A program made the position numbers and the translations under genes. 64,000 bases of DNA from positions 175,972 through 239,971 of the forward strand of contig NZ_FZOT01000006.1 in assembly GCF_900188095.1 (NCBI RefSeq). The letters are read 5' to 3'. Below the pieces are notes generated by a model. That model had not been told where the DNA came from, ran no database searches, and saw only the letters and a program-made list of their open reading frames with translations. Below, piece after piece: positions 52,466-61,631 of this stretch (position 1 is its first letter; every line of letters starts with the position of its first letter). The DNA is from Noviherbaspirillum humi (GTDB lineage: Bacteria; Pseudomonadota; Gammaproteobacteria; Burkholderiales; Burkholderiaceae_D).

Positions 52466-52929
52466 TGGATTACCTCACCGTGAAGTGGCTGCACATCCTG
52501 TCCTCGACGCTGCTGTTCGGCACCGGGCTGGGTTCGGCGTTCTACATGCTGTTTACCAGCCTGACCAAGGATGTGCGCGCCACAGCCGTGGTGGTGCGCT
52601 TCGTGGTGCTGGCGGACTGGCTGTTCACCACGCCGACCATCATCATCCAGCCGCTCACCGGCCTGTACATGATGCACCTCGCCGGCTTTCCGCTCGCCAG
52701 CCGCTGGATCATGTGGTCCTTCGCGCTGTATTTCCTCGCCGGCGCCTGCTGGCTGCCGGTGGTATGGCTGCAGATCCGCATGCGCGCCATGGCGCAGGAA
52801 GCCGCCGCCGCCAACGCGCCGCTGCCCCAGCGCTACTGGAACTACCTGAAGCTCTGGGTGCTGCTCGGCATCCCGGCATTCTTCGGGCTGGTGATAGTGT
52901 TCTACCTGATGGTGACCAAGCCGGCCTGA
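52465..52929 (+). CDS. DUF2269-like integral membrane protein
   Basis: 154 aa with four predicted membrane helices (VKWLHILSSTLLFGTGLGSA, VRFVVLADWLFTTPTIIIQP, IMWSFALYFLAGACWLPVVW, VLLGIPAFFGLVIVFYLMV). The His in KWLHILSS and the Trp/His-rich first helix resemble quinol- or heme-associated membrane proteins, and the overall sequence fits the DUF2269 family. The ATG overlaps the SDR-DoxX stop (TGATG), so both are made together and may form one membrane redox complex (inference). Confidence 0.78.
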   Translation: MDYLTVKWLHILSSTLLFGTGLGSAFYMLFTSLTKDVRATAVVVRFVVLADWLFTTPTIIIQPLTGLYMMHLAGFPLASRWIMWSFALYFLAGACWLPVVWLQIRMRAMAQEAAAANAPLPQRYWNYLKLWVLLGIPAFFGLVIVFYLMVTKPA

Positions 52930-52955
52930 CCCGGCAACTCGCTCCAAGGACGATC

Positions 52956-53462
52956 ATGTTCTCTTTACGTAAACTACTCATCATGTCCCTGTTCTCATTT
53001 CTCCTCGGCGCCTGCGACAAGAACGGCAACCCGATCCAGGAATTCGGCCTCGACAAGCTGGAAAAGGGCGTTTCCACCGAAGCCGAAGTGCGGATGGTGA
53101 TGGGCAAGCCCGACACCGTCTGGGAAGACGACGACGGCAGCCGCACCCTGGAGTATCCGAAAGGACCCGCCGGCTCCCGCACCTGGATGTTCCACATCGA
53201 CAAGGGCGGCAAGCTGCGTGACTATGAACAGGTGCTGACCATGGAAAACTTCGCCCGCATCAAGCCCGGCATGAGCGAGGATGACGTGCGGCGCATGCTC
53301 GGCAAGCCCCGCAGCGTGGCGCAGTACAAGCGCAAGAAAGAGGAAGTCTGGGACTGGAAGTACCTCGAAGGCCCCAATGACCGCCTGTTCAACGTGCACT
53401 TCGACATCAATACCCGCAAAGTGACCGGCACCTCGACGTCCGACGTCAACATGGGAGGCTGA
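52956..53462 (+). CDS. BamE/SmpA-like outer-membrane lipoprotein with two internal repeats
   Basis: 168 aa. Signal peptide with lipobox LLGAC ([10 protein letters not shown]), so the mature protein is lipidated at Cys. Two related BamE-type modules follow: [20 protein letters not shown] with its PDTVW loop, and [20 protein letters not shown] with its SVAQY loop, each with the fold's helix-helix-beta pattern. BamE itself has one module and belongs to the Bam complex; this paralogue's role is unclear. AAGGA ribosome-binding site. Four bases separate it from the sugar-dehydrogenase gene, so they are likely co-transcribed. Confidence 0.8.
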   Translation: MFSLRKLLIMSLFSFLLGACDKNGNPIQEFGLDKLEKGVSTEAEVRMVMGKPDTVWEDDDGSRTLEYPKGPAGSRTWMFHIDKGGKLRDYEQVLTMENFARIKPGMSEDDVRRMLGKPRSVAQYKRKKEEVWDWKYLEGPNDRLFNVHFDINTRKVTGTSTSDVNMGG

Positions 53463-53466
53463 CAGC

Positions 53467-54786
53467 ATGAGCCCATCGCGTTCCCCCTTCCTCGCCATCA
53501 GCCTACTCACGCTCATGCTTGCCGGTTGCAGCGAGACTGCCAAGCTGCCGATGGAAGCCGGCATCGGCCCCAACCCGACCCTGCCGCCGCCGGTCAAGTC
53601 GGCGATTCCGACGGTGAACATCGCGCCGGCCAAAGGCTGGCCCGAAGGCGGCAAGCCGGTGGCGGCGCCGGGGCTGGCGGTGAATGCCTTCGCGGCGGGG
53701 CTGGAGCATCCGCGCTGGCTGCATGTGCTGCCGAACGGCGATGTGCTGGTGGCCGAGACCAATGCGCCGCCGAAGAAGGACCGGCACACCGGCATTCGCG
53801 GCTGGCTGATGAAGAAGTTCATGGCCAAGGCTGGCGCCGGCGTGCCCAGCCCGAACCGCATCATGATTCTGCGCGATGCCGACGGCGACGGCATCGCGGA
53901 AATCCGCAGCGTGTTCCTGCAGGGCTTGAATTCCCCCTTCGGCATGGCGCTGGTCGGCAATGACCTCTACGTGGCCAATACCGATGCGGTCATGCGCTTT
54001 CCTTACCGCAGGGGCGAACTGCGCGCCGCCGGGCCGGGCGTGAAGGTGGCCGATCTGCCGGCCGGGGAAATCAACCATCACTGGACCAAGAACCTCATCG
54101 CCAGCAAGGATGGCAAGCGGCTCTATGTCACCGTCGGCTCGAACAGCAATGTGGCGGAGAACGGCATCGAGAACGAAACCAACCGCGCCGCCATCCTCGA
54201 GGTCGATCCGGCCAGCGGCAGCACGCGGCTGTTCGCCTCCGGCCTGCGCAATCCGAACGGCCTGGGCTGGGAACCGAAGACCGGCGTGCTGTGGACGGCA
54301 GTCAACGAGCGCGACGAGATCGGCAGCGACCTGGTGCCGGACTACATGACTTCGGTGAAGGAGGGCGGCTTCTACGGCTGGCCCTACAGCTATTACGGAC
54401 GGCATGTGGACGAGCGGGTCAAGCCGCAACGGCCCGATCTGGTGGAAAAGGCGCTGGTGCCCGACTACGCGCTCGGCCCGCATACCGCATCGCTCGGGCT
54501 GGCCTTTTATGAAGCGGCATTGCTGCCGGCCCAGTACCGCGGCGGCGTATTCATCGGCCAGCATGGTTCCTGGAACCGCAAGCCGGCCAGCGGCTACAAG
54601 GTGATCCATGTGCCTTTCGCCGACGGCAACCCGAGCGGCCAGCCGCAGGACGTGCTGACCGGCTTCCTGAGCGAGAAGGGCGACGCGCTCGGCCGTCCGG
54701 TCGGCGTGGCCGTAGACAAGGCTGGCGCGCTGCTGGTGGCCGATGACGTCGGCAACACCATCTGGCGGGTGGCGCCGGCGAAGTAG
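53467..54786 (+). CDS. PQQ-dependent sugar dehydrogenase-like lipoprotein (sorbosone dehydrogenase type)
   Basis: 439 aa. Lipobox-like signal ([10 protein letters not shown]) then a six-bladed beta-propeller of the soluble glucose/L-sorbosone dehydrogenase family: [70 protein letters not shown] (His pair), [28 protein letters not shown]. It would oxidise an aldose with PQQ and pass electrons to a periplasmic acceptor such as a c-type cytochrome. No pqq biosynthesis genes are in this window. The physiological sugar is unknown. Confidence 0.87.
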   Translation: MSPSRSPFLAISLLTLMLAGCSETAKLPMEAGIGPNPTLPPPVKSAIPTVNIAPAKGWPEGGKPVAAPGLAVNAFAAGLEHPRWLHVLPNGDVLVAETNAPPKKDRHTGIRGWLMKKFMAKAGAGVPSPNRIMILRDADGDGIAEIRSVFLQGLNSPFGMALVGNDLYVANTDAVMRFPYRRGELRAAGPGVKVADLPAGEINHHWTKNLIASKDGKRLYVTVGSNSNVAENGIENETNRAAILEVDPASGSTRLFASGLRNPNGLGWEPKTGVLWTAVNERDEIGSDLVPDYMTSVKEGGFYGWPYSYYGRHVDERVKPQRPDLVEKALVPDYALGPHTASLGLAFYEAALLPAQYRGGVFIGQHGSWNRKPASGYKVIHVPFADGNPSGQPQDVLTGFLSEKGDALGRPVGVAVDKAGALLVADDVGNTIWRVAPAK

Positions 54787-54856
54787 GGCGGCAGCATGCG
54801 TCGCGCCGGCATGTCCTTTAGAATGGCGCATCGCATCGACGCCGTCCGAGCACTGA

Positions 54857-56086
54857 TTGAACGCCACTCCTAACGTCGCGCCCGCCGGCGCTTCCGCCGC
54901 CGGCCACATCCAGGTGGACACGCCCGAATTTCGCCGCACCAACCGGGCGCTGTTCTTCGCCGGCTTCTCCACTTTCGCCTTGCTTTATACCGCCCAGCCG
55001 CTGATGCCGCTGCTGTCGGCGGAATTCGGATTGAGCCCGACGGAGAGCAGCTGGTCGCTCTCGGCGTCCACCGGCACGCTGGCCGTGCTGCTGCTGCTGG
55101 CAAGCGCGCTGTCGGATGTAATCGGCCGCAAGCTGTTGATGGGCGCGGCGCTGCTGGCATCGGCTGTGCTGACGGTGCTGTGCGCGCTGGCCCAGACCTA
55201 CCCGCAATTGCTGGTTTTGCGCGCCTTGCTCGGCATGGCCCTGGCCGGCGTGCCGGCCGTGGCCATGGCTTACCTGAGCGAAGAGATCGATCCGCTGGCG
55301 CTCGGCAGGTCGATGGGCCTCTACATCGGCGGCACCGCTTTCGGCGGCATGCTCGGACGCATCCTCAGCTCGCTGCTCGCCGACTTCATCTCCTGGCGCA
55401 TTGCCTTCGCCGTCATCGGCATTGCCGGACTGCTGTCGGCGCTGGAGTTCTGTCGCAGCCTGCCGCCGTCGCGCCACTTCCAGCCGCGCCGCTTCCATGC
55501 CGCCGGCATGCTGGGCGACATCCGCCGCCATTTGTCCGATGCCGGCCTGCCGTGGATCTTCCTGATCGCCTTCCTGCTGATGGGCTGCTTCGTGAGCGTC
55601 TACAACTATCTCGGCTACCGGCTGGCGCAGCCGCCGTTTTCGCTGCGGCACAGCGCCAGCGGCGCGGTGTTTTCACTGTACCTGATCGGCATCTTCGCTT
55701 CAGTATGGTCAGGCCGCCTCGCCGACCGGCTCGGCCGGCGCAAGGTGCTGTGGATCATGGTGCTGGCCATGGGCCTCGGCCTGCTGCTGACGCTTGCCTC
55801 CCTGCTGATCGCGGTGATCGCCGGCCTTGCCTTGTTCACCTTCGGCTTCTTCGGCGCCCACTCCATCGCCAGCAGCTGGGTAGGGCGGCGCGCCACCACG
55901 GCGCGGGCGCTGGCCTCGGCGCTTTACCTGAGCTTCTACTACCTCGGCTCCAGCCTGCTCGGATCGGCCTCGGGGCTGGCCTGGACGCATGGCGGCTGGG
56001 GCGGCGTCACGCTGCTGCTCGGCCTGTGTCTGGCGGCCTGCCTGCTGATCGCCGTCCGACTGCGCAAGCTGCCAGCGCTTTCCTGA
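54857..56086 (+). CDS. MFS transporter, YnfM-like
   Basis: 409 aa with 12 predicted helices. N-terminal half contains ALLYTAQPLMPLLSAEF-like first helix region (FSTFALLYTAQPLMPLLSAE) and the MFS motif A variant LASALSDVIGRKLLMGAALL between helices 2 and 3; the second half repeats the motif in WSGRLADRLGRRKVLWIMV. Resembles YnfM/arabinose-exporter-like permeases, with no substrate assigned. The start is a TTG at 54857; no in-frame ATG exists until the middle of helix 1, so the TTG is the best choice, with a modest GAG element upstream. Confidence 0.85.
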   Translation: MNATPNVAPAGASAAGHIQVDTPEFRRTNRALFFAGFSTFALLYTAQPLMPLLSAEFGLSPTESSWSLSASTGTLAVLLLLASALSDVIGRKLLMGAALLASAVLTVLCALAQTYPQLLVLRALLGMALAGVPAVAMAYLSEEIDPLALGRSMGLYIGGTAFGGMLGRILSSLLADFISWRIAFAVIGIAGLLSALEFCRSLPPSRHFQPRRFHAAGMLGDIRRHLSDAGLPWIFLIAFLLMGCFVSVYNYLGYRLAQPPFSLRHSASGAVFSLYLIGIFASVWSGRLADRLGRRKVLWIMVLAMGLGLLLTLASLLIAVIAGLALFTFGFFGAHSIASSWVGRRATTARALASALYLSFYYLGSSLLGSASGLAWTHGGWGGVTLLLGLCLAACLLIAVRLRKLPALS

Positions 56087-56209
56087 TGCCAAGCTCTAAA
56101 GAATTTCGTTGATCCGGCAAACTGTTCCGGTAGACTCGTCGGCTGATAGAGGGCCGCTGTCTTCCACATAACCCAATCAAACGGGCGGCCTTCCTGACAG
56201 GAGACAACC

Positions 56210-57211
56210 ATGACCGATTCCCGCAAACCTTCCGTCCCGTTTTCCCGCCGTGATTTTCTCAAGGCCTCTGCCGCAGCCGGCGCCACGCTGGCCGCGCCTG
56301 GCCTCGCCGTCGCGCAGCAGAACTACCCCAACAAGCCGATCCGCCTGATCTGCCCCTGGCCGGCAGGCGGCTCCACCGACGTGGTGATGCGCACCTTCGC
56401 CGAGTCCGCCGGCAAGGCGCTGGGCGGCACCATGATCGTCGAAAACAAGCCGGGCGCCGGCGGCATTTTCGGCGCCGCCGAACTGGCCAACGCCCGACCC
56501 GACGGCTACACCATTTCCCAGCTGCCGCTCGGCATCTTCCGCCTGCCGCACATGCAGCAGGTCACTTTCGATCCGGTCAAGGACCTGACCTACATCGCCT
56601 GCCTGACCGGCTACACCTTCGGCATGGTGGTCCGCTCCGACTCGCCGATCAAGTCGATGAAGGACCTGGTCGACTACGCCAAGGCCAATCCGGGCCAGTT
56701 CAGCTACGGTTCCACCGGCACCGGCACCACGCCGCATCTGGTGGTGGAGCAGTTCGCCCGCCGTGCCGGCGTCAAGCTGCTTCACATTCCGTACAAAGGC
56801 AATGCCGACGGCATGCAGGCGCTGCTCGGCGGCCACGTCATGGCGCACAGCGATGCCACCGGCTGGGCCGGCGCGGTGGAGTCGGGCCGCGCCCGCCTGC
56901 TCGCCACCTACGGCAGCAAGCGCACCAAGCGCTGGCCCAACGTGCCGACGCTGCAGGAACTCGGCTATCAGACCGTCTCGGATTCGCCGTTCGGCATCGG
57001 CGGCCCGAAGGGCATGGACCCGGCCCTCGTCAGGAAGCTGCACGACGCCTTCAAGAAAACCCTGGAAGATCCGAACGTGCTCGCGGTGCTCGACAAATTC
57101 GACCAGCCGGTGATCTACATGGATAGCGCTGCCTACACCAAGTTCGCGCAGGACACCTACCGCGAAGAGAAGGAAACGGTGGAGATGCTCGGCCTGCAGA
57201 AGACCAGCTGA
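56210..57211 (+). CDS. Tripartite tricarboxylate transporter (TctC-type) solute-binding protein
   Basis: 333 aa periplasmic receptor. The N terminus SRRDFLKASAAAGATLAAPG is a twin-arginine signal with AVA-Q cleavage region. The mature protein is a Bug/TctC receptor: PNKPIRLICPWPAGGSTDVV, ENKPGAGGIFGAAELA, GSTGTGTTPHLVVEQFARRA and HIPYKGNADGMQALLGGHV. Such receptors bind carboxylic acids and amides; the ligand cannot be read. No tctA/tctB genes are nearby, so it is one of the many orphan receptors typical of Burkholderiales. A GACAGGAGACAACC ribosome-binding site precedes the ATG. Confidence 0.92.
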   Translation: MTDSRKPSVPFSRRDFLKASAAAGATLAAPGLAVAQQNYPNKPIRLICPWPAGGSTDVVMRTFAESAGKALGGTMIVENKPGAGGIFGAAELANARPDGYTISQLPLGIFRLPHMQQVTFDPVKDLTYIACLTGYTFGMVVRSDSPIKSMKDLVDYAKANPGQFSYGSTGTGTTPHLVVEQFARRAGVKLLHIPYKGNADGMQALLGGHVMAHSDATGWAGAVESGRARLLATYGSKRTKRWPNVPTLQELGYQTVSDSPFGIGGPKGMDPALVRKLHDAFKKTLEDPNVLAVLDKFDQPVIYMDSAAYTKFAQDTYREEKETVEMLGLQKTS

Positions 57212-57224
57212 TTCAGCATGGCGC

Positions 57225-58532
57225 TCAGGCCGACTGCGGCCTCGGGCGCCATAAGCGGTTAAGCAGCGGCTTGACGCTGGTGCCATGCATCAGAATGGAA
57301 AGCGTGATGACCACCAGCGTCATCGGCACCAGTTCCCGCGCCACTTCCGGCGACAGGCCATGCTGGATAGCGTACATCAGGTAGTAGACGGAGCCGATGC
57401 CGCGCACGCCGAACCAGCCGGCGATGCCGCGTACCCGCCAGGTCGTGTCGGAAGGCGCCAGCCCGATGAAGACGCTCAGCGGCCGGGCGATGAAAAACAA
57501 AAACAGCGCCAGGCCGACGGTGCGCCAGTTCCAGAAATCGAGGAACATCATCCCGCCCAGCAGCAGCACCAGCATCAATTCCGACAGCCGCTCCAGATGT
57601 TCCTTGAACACCAGCGCCTGGGCGCTGACGATGGGCGGCGGCTCTTCCTCGTCGGAAGCGATCTCCACCGGTTCGGCGGTGTCGGCATTGAGTTTCTCGG
57701 GTTTCACGCCGGCGCGCCTGGCCAGCGTCAGCTCGGTCTGGCGCAGACCCACCGCGGCGAAGAACACCGCCAGGAAGCCCCAGGTATCCAGCAGCACGCA
57801 GGTGCCGTAGACGATGCCGATCAGGCCAAGCCCCACCAGGTCGTCGAGCACATCATGCTTGCGCTCTTCGCCGCGCAGCTTCCACACGATGTAGCCGATC
57901 AGCCCGCCACTGAAGGCGCCGATGACGATGGCGCCGAAGGTGGCCCACAATACGTCTTTCGCTACCCACTTCCAGCCGAAGTCGCCGATCTCATGCAGGC
58001 CGAGCAGGCCGAGCCCTAGCATCACAAAGGGAAAAGCGGTACCGTCGTTTAGGCCGGCTTCGCAGGTCAGGGTGGACCGCAGCTGATCGTTATCGCCGGG
58101 ATGGCGCGATTGCACATCGGTGGCCAGCACCGGATCGGTAGGCGCCAGCAAGCCGCCGAGCAGGATGGCAGCGCCAAGCGGCAGGCCGAGCACCAGATGG
58201 CCGAATGCCGCCACCAGCCCGACCGTCACCGTCATCGACAGCCAGGCCAGCAGCAGGGCGGGGCGCCAGCGCGAAAGCTTCACCGGCACCGGCATCTTTA
58301 CCCCAGCGGAAAAGAGCGAAATCAGGACCGCGATCTCGGTCAGCAGTTCCAGTGTCTTCGATTGCTGCAACGGGTCGAGGTAGAACACATTCATCACCGA
58401 TGGCCCGAGCGTGAATCCGACAGCGAGATAGATGATTGCCGGGGTGAATGGCAGGCGCTCGAAGGCGGCCGCCGCGACGCCGCGCGTAAGCATCAGCAAG
58501 CCGATGAGCAGGAACCAGTTGGCTGTCGCCAT
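57225..58532 (-). CDS. Cation:proton antiporter, CPA1 (NhaP-like)
   Basis: 435 aa with about 12 helices. Characteristic CPA1 elements: LLAPTDPVLATDVQ, with the Asp used in ion exchange, and TCEAGLNDGTAFPFVML, the family motif between helices. Exchanges Na+ or K+ for H+ across the inner membrane. A charged cytoplasmic loop in the middle (VKPEKLNADTAEPVEIASDE) is longer than usual and acidic. I chose the ATG at 58532 (MATANWFLL), which begins directly with helix 1, over an in-frame ATG at 58625 that adds 31 polar residues; neither has a strong ribosome-binding site. Confidence 0.87.
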   Translation of the reverse strand: MATANWFLLIGLLMLTRGVAAAAFERLPFTPAIIYLAVGFTLGPSVMNVFYLDPLQQSKTLELLTEIAVLISLFSAGVKMPVPVKLSRWRPALLLAWLSMTVTVGLVAAFGHLVLGLPLGAAILLGGLLAPTDPVLATDVQSRHPGDNDQLRSTLTCEAGLNDGTAFPFVMLGLGLLGLHEIGDFGWKWVAKDVLWATFGAIVIGAFSGGLIGYIVWKLRGEERKHDVLDDLVGLGLIGIVYGTCVLLDTWGFLAVFFAAVGLRQTELTLARRAGVKPEKLNADTAEPVEIASDEEEPPPIVSAQALVFKEHLERLSELMLVLLLGGMMFLDFWNWRTVGLALFLFFIARPLSVFIGLAPSDTTWRVRGIAGWFGVRGIGSVYYLMYAIQHGLSPEVARELVPMTLVVITLSILMHGTSVKPLLNRLWRPRPQSA

Positions 58533-59269
58533 GATGTTTCCGGGAGGTTTATCGATTCCTTTGCGACCGCCAAAACCGCGCTTGGTTGCAGGAAAAGCTA
58601 AATGCTCCCGATCAATGACTCGCATGCAGTAACTGAAAGCACTCGAAAACGTTGCCGTGGAAAGCGTGATCCGACCCGAAACTTTGCCTCGATTCCCGCC
58701 ATTTCATCCATGAATCGCCTGGCGGTGCCATTCAACGGCAGGTATATCGGCGTCTCGCGGCGTGCCGCGAAAATCCGCCGACGACACTGAAATCGACATG
58801 CGGCGCCATGGGGACCGCCTTTGACGCGGAATTCGATGAGCAAGACGTAAAAGCCGCATGGCCCACAGATGAGTCTTGGGCCGACGGCCGCATTAGCCTG
58901 GAGTTGACCTGGGCTTTCGCCCGGTTTTGATCGACGGGATGTTCCACGGATGATCGCTCGTGAACAAGTGGAGCCTGTGTGACAGCCGAGAGCCAGGCAG
59001 TTCTATCAAAGTAAATAGGGCCTTGGGAAAGGTGCCGGACGAATATCTTTCCCCAAACCAAACCTTCCTATAATTTGTGTTATGTAAAGTAAGAAAAGAC
59101 GCGAATGTATTTGGCAACATCACGCTAGCCGGTACTGCCATGGCCAGCCTCTCGCAAAGCACAGCTCGAAGAACAAGGTTCATGCGCCGCTCACCCGCTC
59201 CGGCAAATTCCCACACCAAGAAGGTGGCCTTCGCCTTGCTCGGCTTGGCCGCCTCCCCGCTATAGACTG
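58533..59269. other. Intergenic stretch without a supported gene
   Basis: About 740 bp between the antiporter and the first phasin. Several short open frames exist on both strands, but none has a plausible ribosome-binding site, protein pattern or neighbour context. A TATAAT hexamer at 59069-59074 on the plus strand is a candidate -10 element, but its -35 partner is poor and no gene follows it. Confidence 0.45.
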
Positions 59270-59764
59270 CTAATGCACATTCGCCGTGGTGCCAGATTTA
59301 CCGGGGACAGATTTGCCTAGCGGCGTGCTGAGCTTGTCAAGCGCTGCTCGCTGACGCTGCGTGGCCTGCTGCGCCGCCTCCGAGCCAATACGGGCAACCT
59401 CGTCCACAACGGCGGCTGCGGTGCGACTGGTCTCTGGTACATGACGCTCGGCAGCCTTGGATAGATCAACCTGGGTTCGGGCGGCGATATCAGTCAAGTG
59501 CTGCTGATAAGCGCGCAGTTTCTCTGCAGCCGGCTGCGCCTGTGCAGCGGCGATCGACAATGCCTCGTACGGGTCCTGTGCGGAAATCACCTCACGGGTG
59601 CTCTCGAACGACTCTTGCAAGATGGTCTGCACGACCTGGATATTGAGTTCATTCAAACGCTGCATGGAGCCGAACAATTGCTTGGACATTTCCGATAACA
59701 GATTGAACTGCGCCTCCATGTGCGCGCGGGCGGACTCGGGCATTTGCTGGTTGAGTGCAATCAT
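59270..59764 (-). CDS. Phasin family protein, copy 1
   Basis: 164 aa, all helical, without signal or membrane segment. Phasins coat polyhydroxyalkanoate granules. Typical segments: NLLSEMSKQLFGSMQRLNEL, QDPYEALSIAAAQAQPAAEK, LRAYQQHLTDIAARTQ and the Ala-rich, Lys-poor C terminus. ATG at 59764 is preceded by an AGAGAGG ribosome-binding site. Its paralogue lies directly upstream (59856-60392, same strand) and shares the DPYEALSIAA and RAYQQHLT-IAAR blocks, so the pair arose by tandem duplication. Confidence 0.9.
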   Translation of the reverse strand: MIALNQQMPESARAHMEAQFNLLSEMSKQLFGSMQRLNELNIQVVQTILQESFESTREVISAQDPYEALSIAAAQAQPAAEKLRAYQQHLTDIAARTQVDLSKAAERHVPETSRTAAAVVDEVARIGSEAAQQATQRQRAALDKLSTPLGKSVPGKSGTTANVH

Positions 59765-59855
59765 GAATTACCTCTCTTAGGTTCAAGTCGGGTGAAATCA
59801 AACTGAGATGCCATGCTGGCATACACCAATGTGGCTGGCGATCTCTTCTCTGCGT

Positions 59856-60392
59856 TCAGGTGCCGGCGCGCGGCGAAGCGCTCGACTTGCTTTCGGCAGC
59901 GCGCTGTGCCGGTTGCGCTTGCTGTGGTTGCTGAGGCGCTTGCTGCGATGGCGCAGTGGCTGCCTCCATCGCAGCGCGTTGGCGCTGACGAGTGCGTTCC
60001 GCTTCTTCAGCGGCGCGGCGCTCGACGTCGTCTGCCATGGCTGCAGCAGTACGGCTGGTCTCCGGCACGTGGGATTCGGCCGTTTGAGCCAGGGCTGCTT
60101 GCATGCGGGCGGCGATATTGGTCAGGTGCTGCTGGTAGGCGCGCATTTTCTCAGCGGTCGGCTGAGCGTGGCCAGCAGCGATTGACAAGGCTTCATACGG
60201 ATTTTTGGCGCAGATGACCTGCTGCGTATTGGAAAGCGATTCCTCCAGAACGGAACTGGCTGCTTGGATGTTGAGCTCGTTTACCTTCTGCGCCGTATCG
60301 AACAGCTTTTCAGAGAAATCCTTCAGAAAGGAATATTGAGCATCGATATGCGCCAAGATAGCAGGCGTGACAGGCTGGGAAAAACGTAGCAT
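59856..60392 (-). CDS. Phasin family protein, copy 2
   Basis: 178 aa. Same plan as the neighbouring phasin: SFLKDFSEKLFDTAQKVNEL, NPYEALSIAAGHAQPTAEK, RAYQQHLTNIAARMQ, then a long Gln/Ala/Pro-rich tail (SQQAPQQPQQAQPAQRA) absent from copy 1. Start at ATG 60392 follows an AAAGGTGA ribosome-binding site; an upstream in-frame ATG at 60443 would cover it and is rejected. Likely promoter-proximal gene of a two-phasin unit, with 91 bp between the genes. Confidence 0.9.
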   Translation of the reverse strand: MLRFSQPVTPAILAHIDAQYSFLKDFSEKLFDTAQKVNELNIQAASSVLEESLSNTQQVICAKNPYEALSIAAGHAQPTAEKMRAYQQHLTNIAARMQAALAQTAESHVPETSRTAAAMADDVERRAAEEAERTRQRQRAAMEAATAPSQQAPQQPQQAQPAQRAAESKSSASPRAGT

Positions 60393-60954
60393 GAAGTCAC
60401 CTTTCAATGAGATTGCAAAGAGCGCGCCATGGCAGAGGAACATCCATCGTCACCTGCGCGAACGCGGAAACAGTAGAGGTTGGCCAATTAGGCAAGTTCC
60501 AGGCACTCGCAAATTTCCTATTGCACTGCAAAATCACTCCGACCCTCATTGAATCTAGAGATTAGCCTAGCTAACCCTTATTTTTGCTGCATTTGCAAAT
60601 ATCAGTGGTGACGGATACCCTTCAAAAAATCGCAAGCGCATTAGTTCGTCAGAATGCGGCGCTTTCTGCAACTGAGCACGTCGTGGCGCAGTGTGGGCCT
60701 GTTCACTGATCCAAGTAACCGGATCGCGTCAATGCGTGCTGGACTCTGCCGCAAAAGAATGCATCGATTGCCGGCGCCAGTCGGAACAATATCCACGCAA
60801 CGGTCCGCAGTGCACCCGGATGTTTCTGGTATGCGATGGCCAGAGGTGGCAAGTGAAGCGGCAAGTAGAAAAACGTCTGGCAAGAAGGCGGTAACGGCTT
60901 CCTCAAGCTGCCTGTCTCAGGTCGGTTTCGTCAGAAAACCCGGCCGCTCATCAA
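60393..60954. other. Intergenic region upstream of phasin genes and downstream of pagP
   Basis: 562 bp with no convincing gene. AT-richer around 60540-60610 (TTATTTTTGCTGCATTTGC), which is a likely location of the phasin promoter on the minus strand. Open frames here lack ribosome-binding sites and recognisable protein patterns. Confidence 0.45.
60521..60531. promoter_or_regulatory. TTGCA-C-TGCAA palindrome, PhaR-like candidate site
   Basis: A perfect 11-bp palindrome about 130 bp before the phasin 2 start; a looser TTTGC...GCAAA pair lies 50 bp further upstream (60583-60599). TGC-rich palindromes of this kind are bound by the PHA regulator PhaR in related genera. No phaR gene is in this window. 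Confidence 0.35.
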
Positions 60955-61530
60955 TCAATCAAGCGTTATCCGCCCAAAGGCAAACAGGACGTCGCCATTG
61001 CCCTTGCTGCTGGACAGCCGCGGTACATAGGACAGGAAAAGCTTGCCGCCGCGCGGGCCGATGGCGGCGAGCGGCAGTACGACGGGAAACGGGAATCCGC
61101 CAAAGTAATCCTGTCGGCTCATGAGTTGGGCGGTCCATCCCAGACCACCTTCGATGCCGAACGCGAGCGGCTTGGTCCATAAATAAGCATAGCCGGCCAT
61201 CAGCTGCGGCTTGTAGTGCGAATCCCGTATGACGAATGCATACAGGGATTCATCATTCTGTTGCGGATTGCGCCACGTCCGGCCGATGCCCAGGCCCCAG
61301 GCATCGCGCTCGTTGAAGCTCTGGATCTTTTCATCCGAATAGGTTCCACGCCCATGGCGGATTCGGCCCGAGACGTACAAGTCGAGGCTACCGTTCTCCA
61401 TGATGGTGTCATAGCGCTCCCCCGCGGATTTCCGCCAGTGGTCCCAGGCGTCATTGGCGCTTGCCGGCAGGATGGCGCTGAACAGGCAAACGCATGAGGC
61501 AACCTTGACCGGCTTCAGTAAAGACATCAT
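60955..61530 (-). CDS. pagP: Lipid A palmitoyltransferase PagP
   Basis: 191 aa outer-membrane beta-barrel enzyme that moves a palmitate from phospholipid to lipid A. Signal peptide (ASCVCLFSAILPASA), an amphipathic start (NDAWDHWRKSAGERYDTIME), then YVSGRIRHGRGTYSDEKIQS, with the catalytic His, and YAFVIRDSHYKPQLMAGYAY with the Asp-Ser pair; FNERDAWGLGIGR is a family hallmark. Such genes are usually induced by PhoPQ or envelope stress; no operator is recognised here. Stands alone. Confidence 0.88.
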   Translation of the reverse strand: MMSLLKPVKVASCVCLFSAILPASANDAWDHWRKSAGERYDTIMENGSLDLYVSGRIRHGRGTYSDEKIQSFNERDAWGLGIGRTWRNPQQNDESLYAFVIRDSHYKPQLMAGYAYLWTKPLAFGIEGGLGWTAQLMSRQDYFGGFPFPVVLPLAAIGPRGGKLFLSYVPRLSSSKGNGDVLFAFGRITLD

Positions 61531-61631
61531 CGCAAGAATTCCAAAAGGAAAATCCCTATATGGTAACCATGCTTGACTAGAAATTCAGCATCTGGCGCAA
61601 TTGACTGTTACTTCGATGAAAAGGATGGCCA

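Noticed and set aside
58626..59269. Several short open frames on both strands (for example 59077-59265 and 58893-59219)
   Set aside because: No ribosome-binding site, no recognisable protein pattern and no operon partner.
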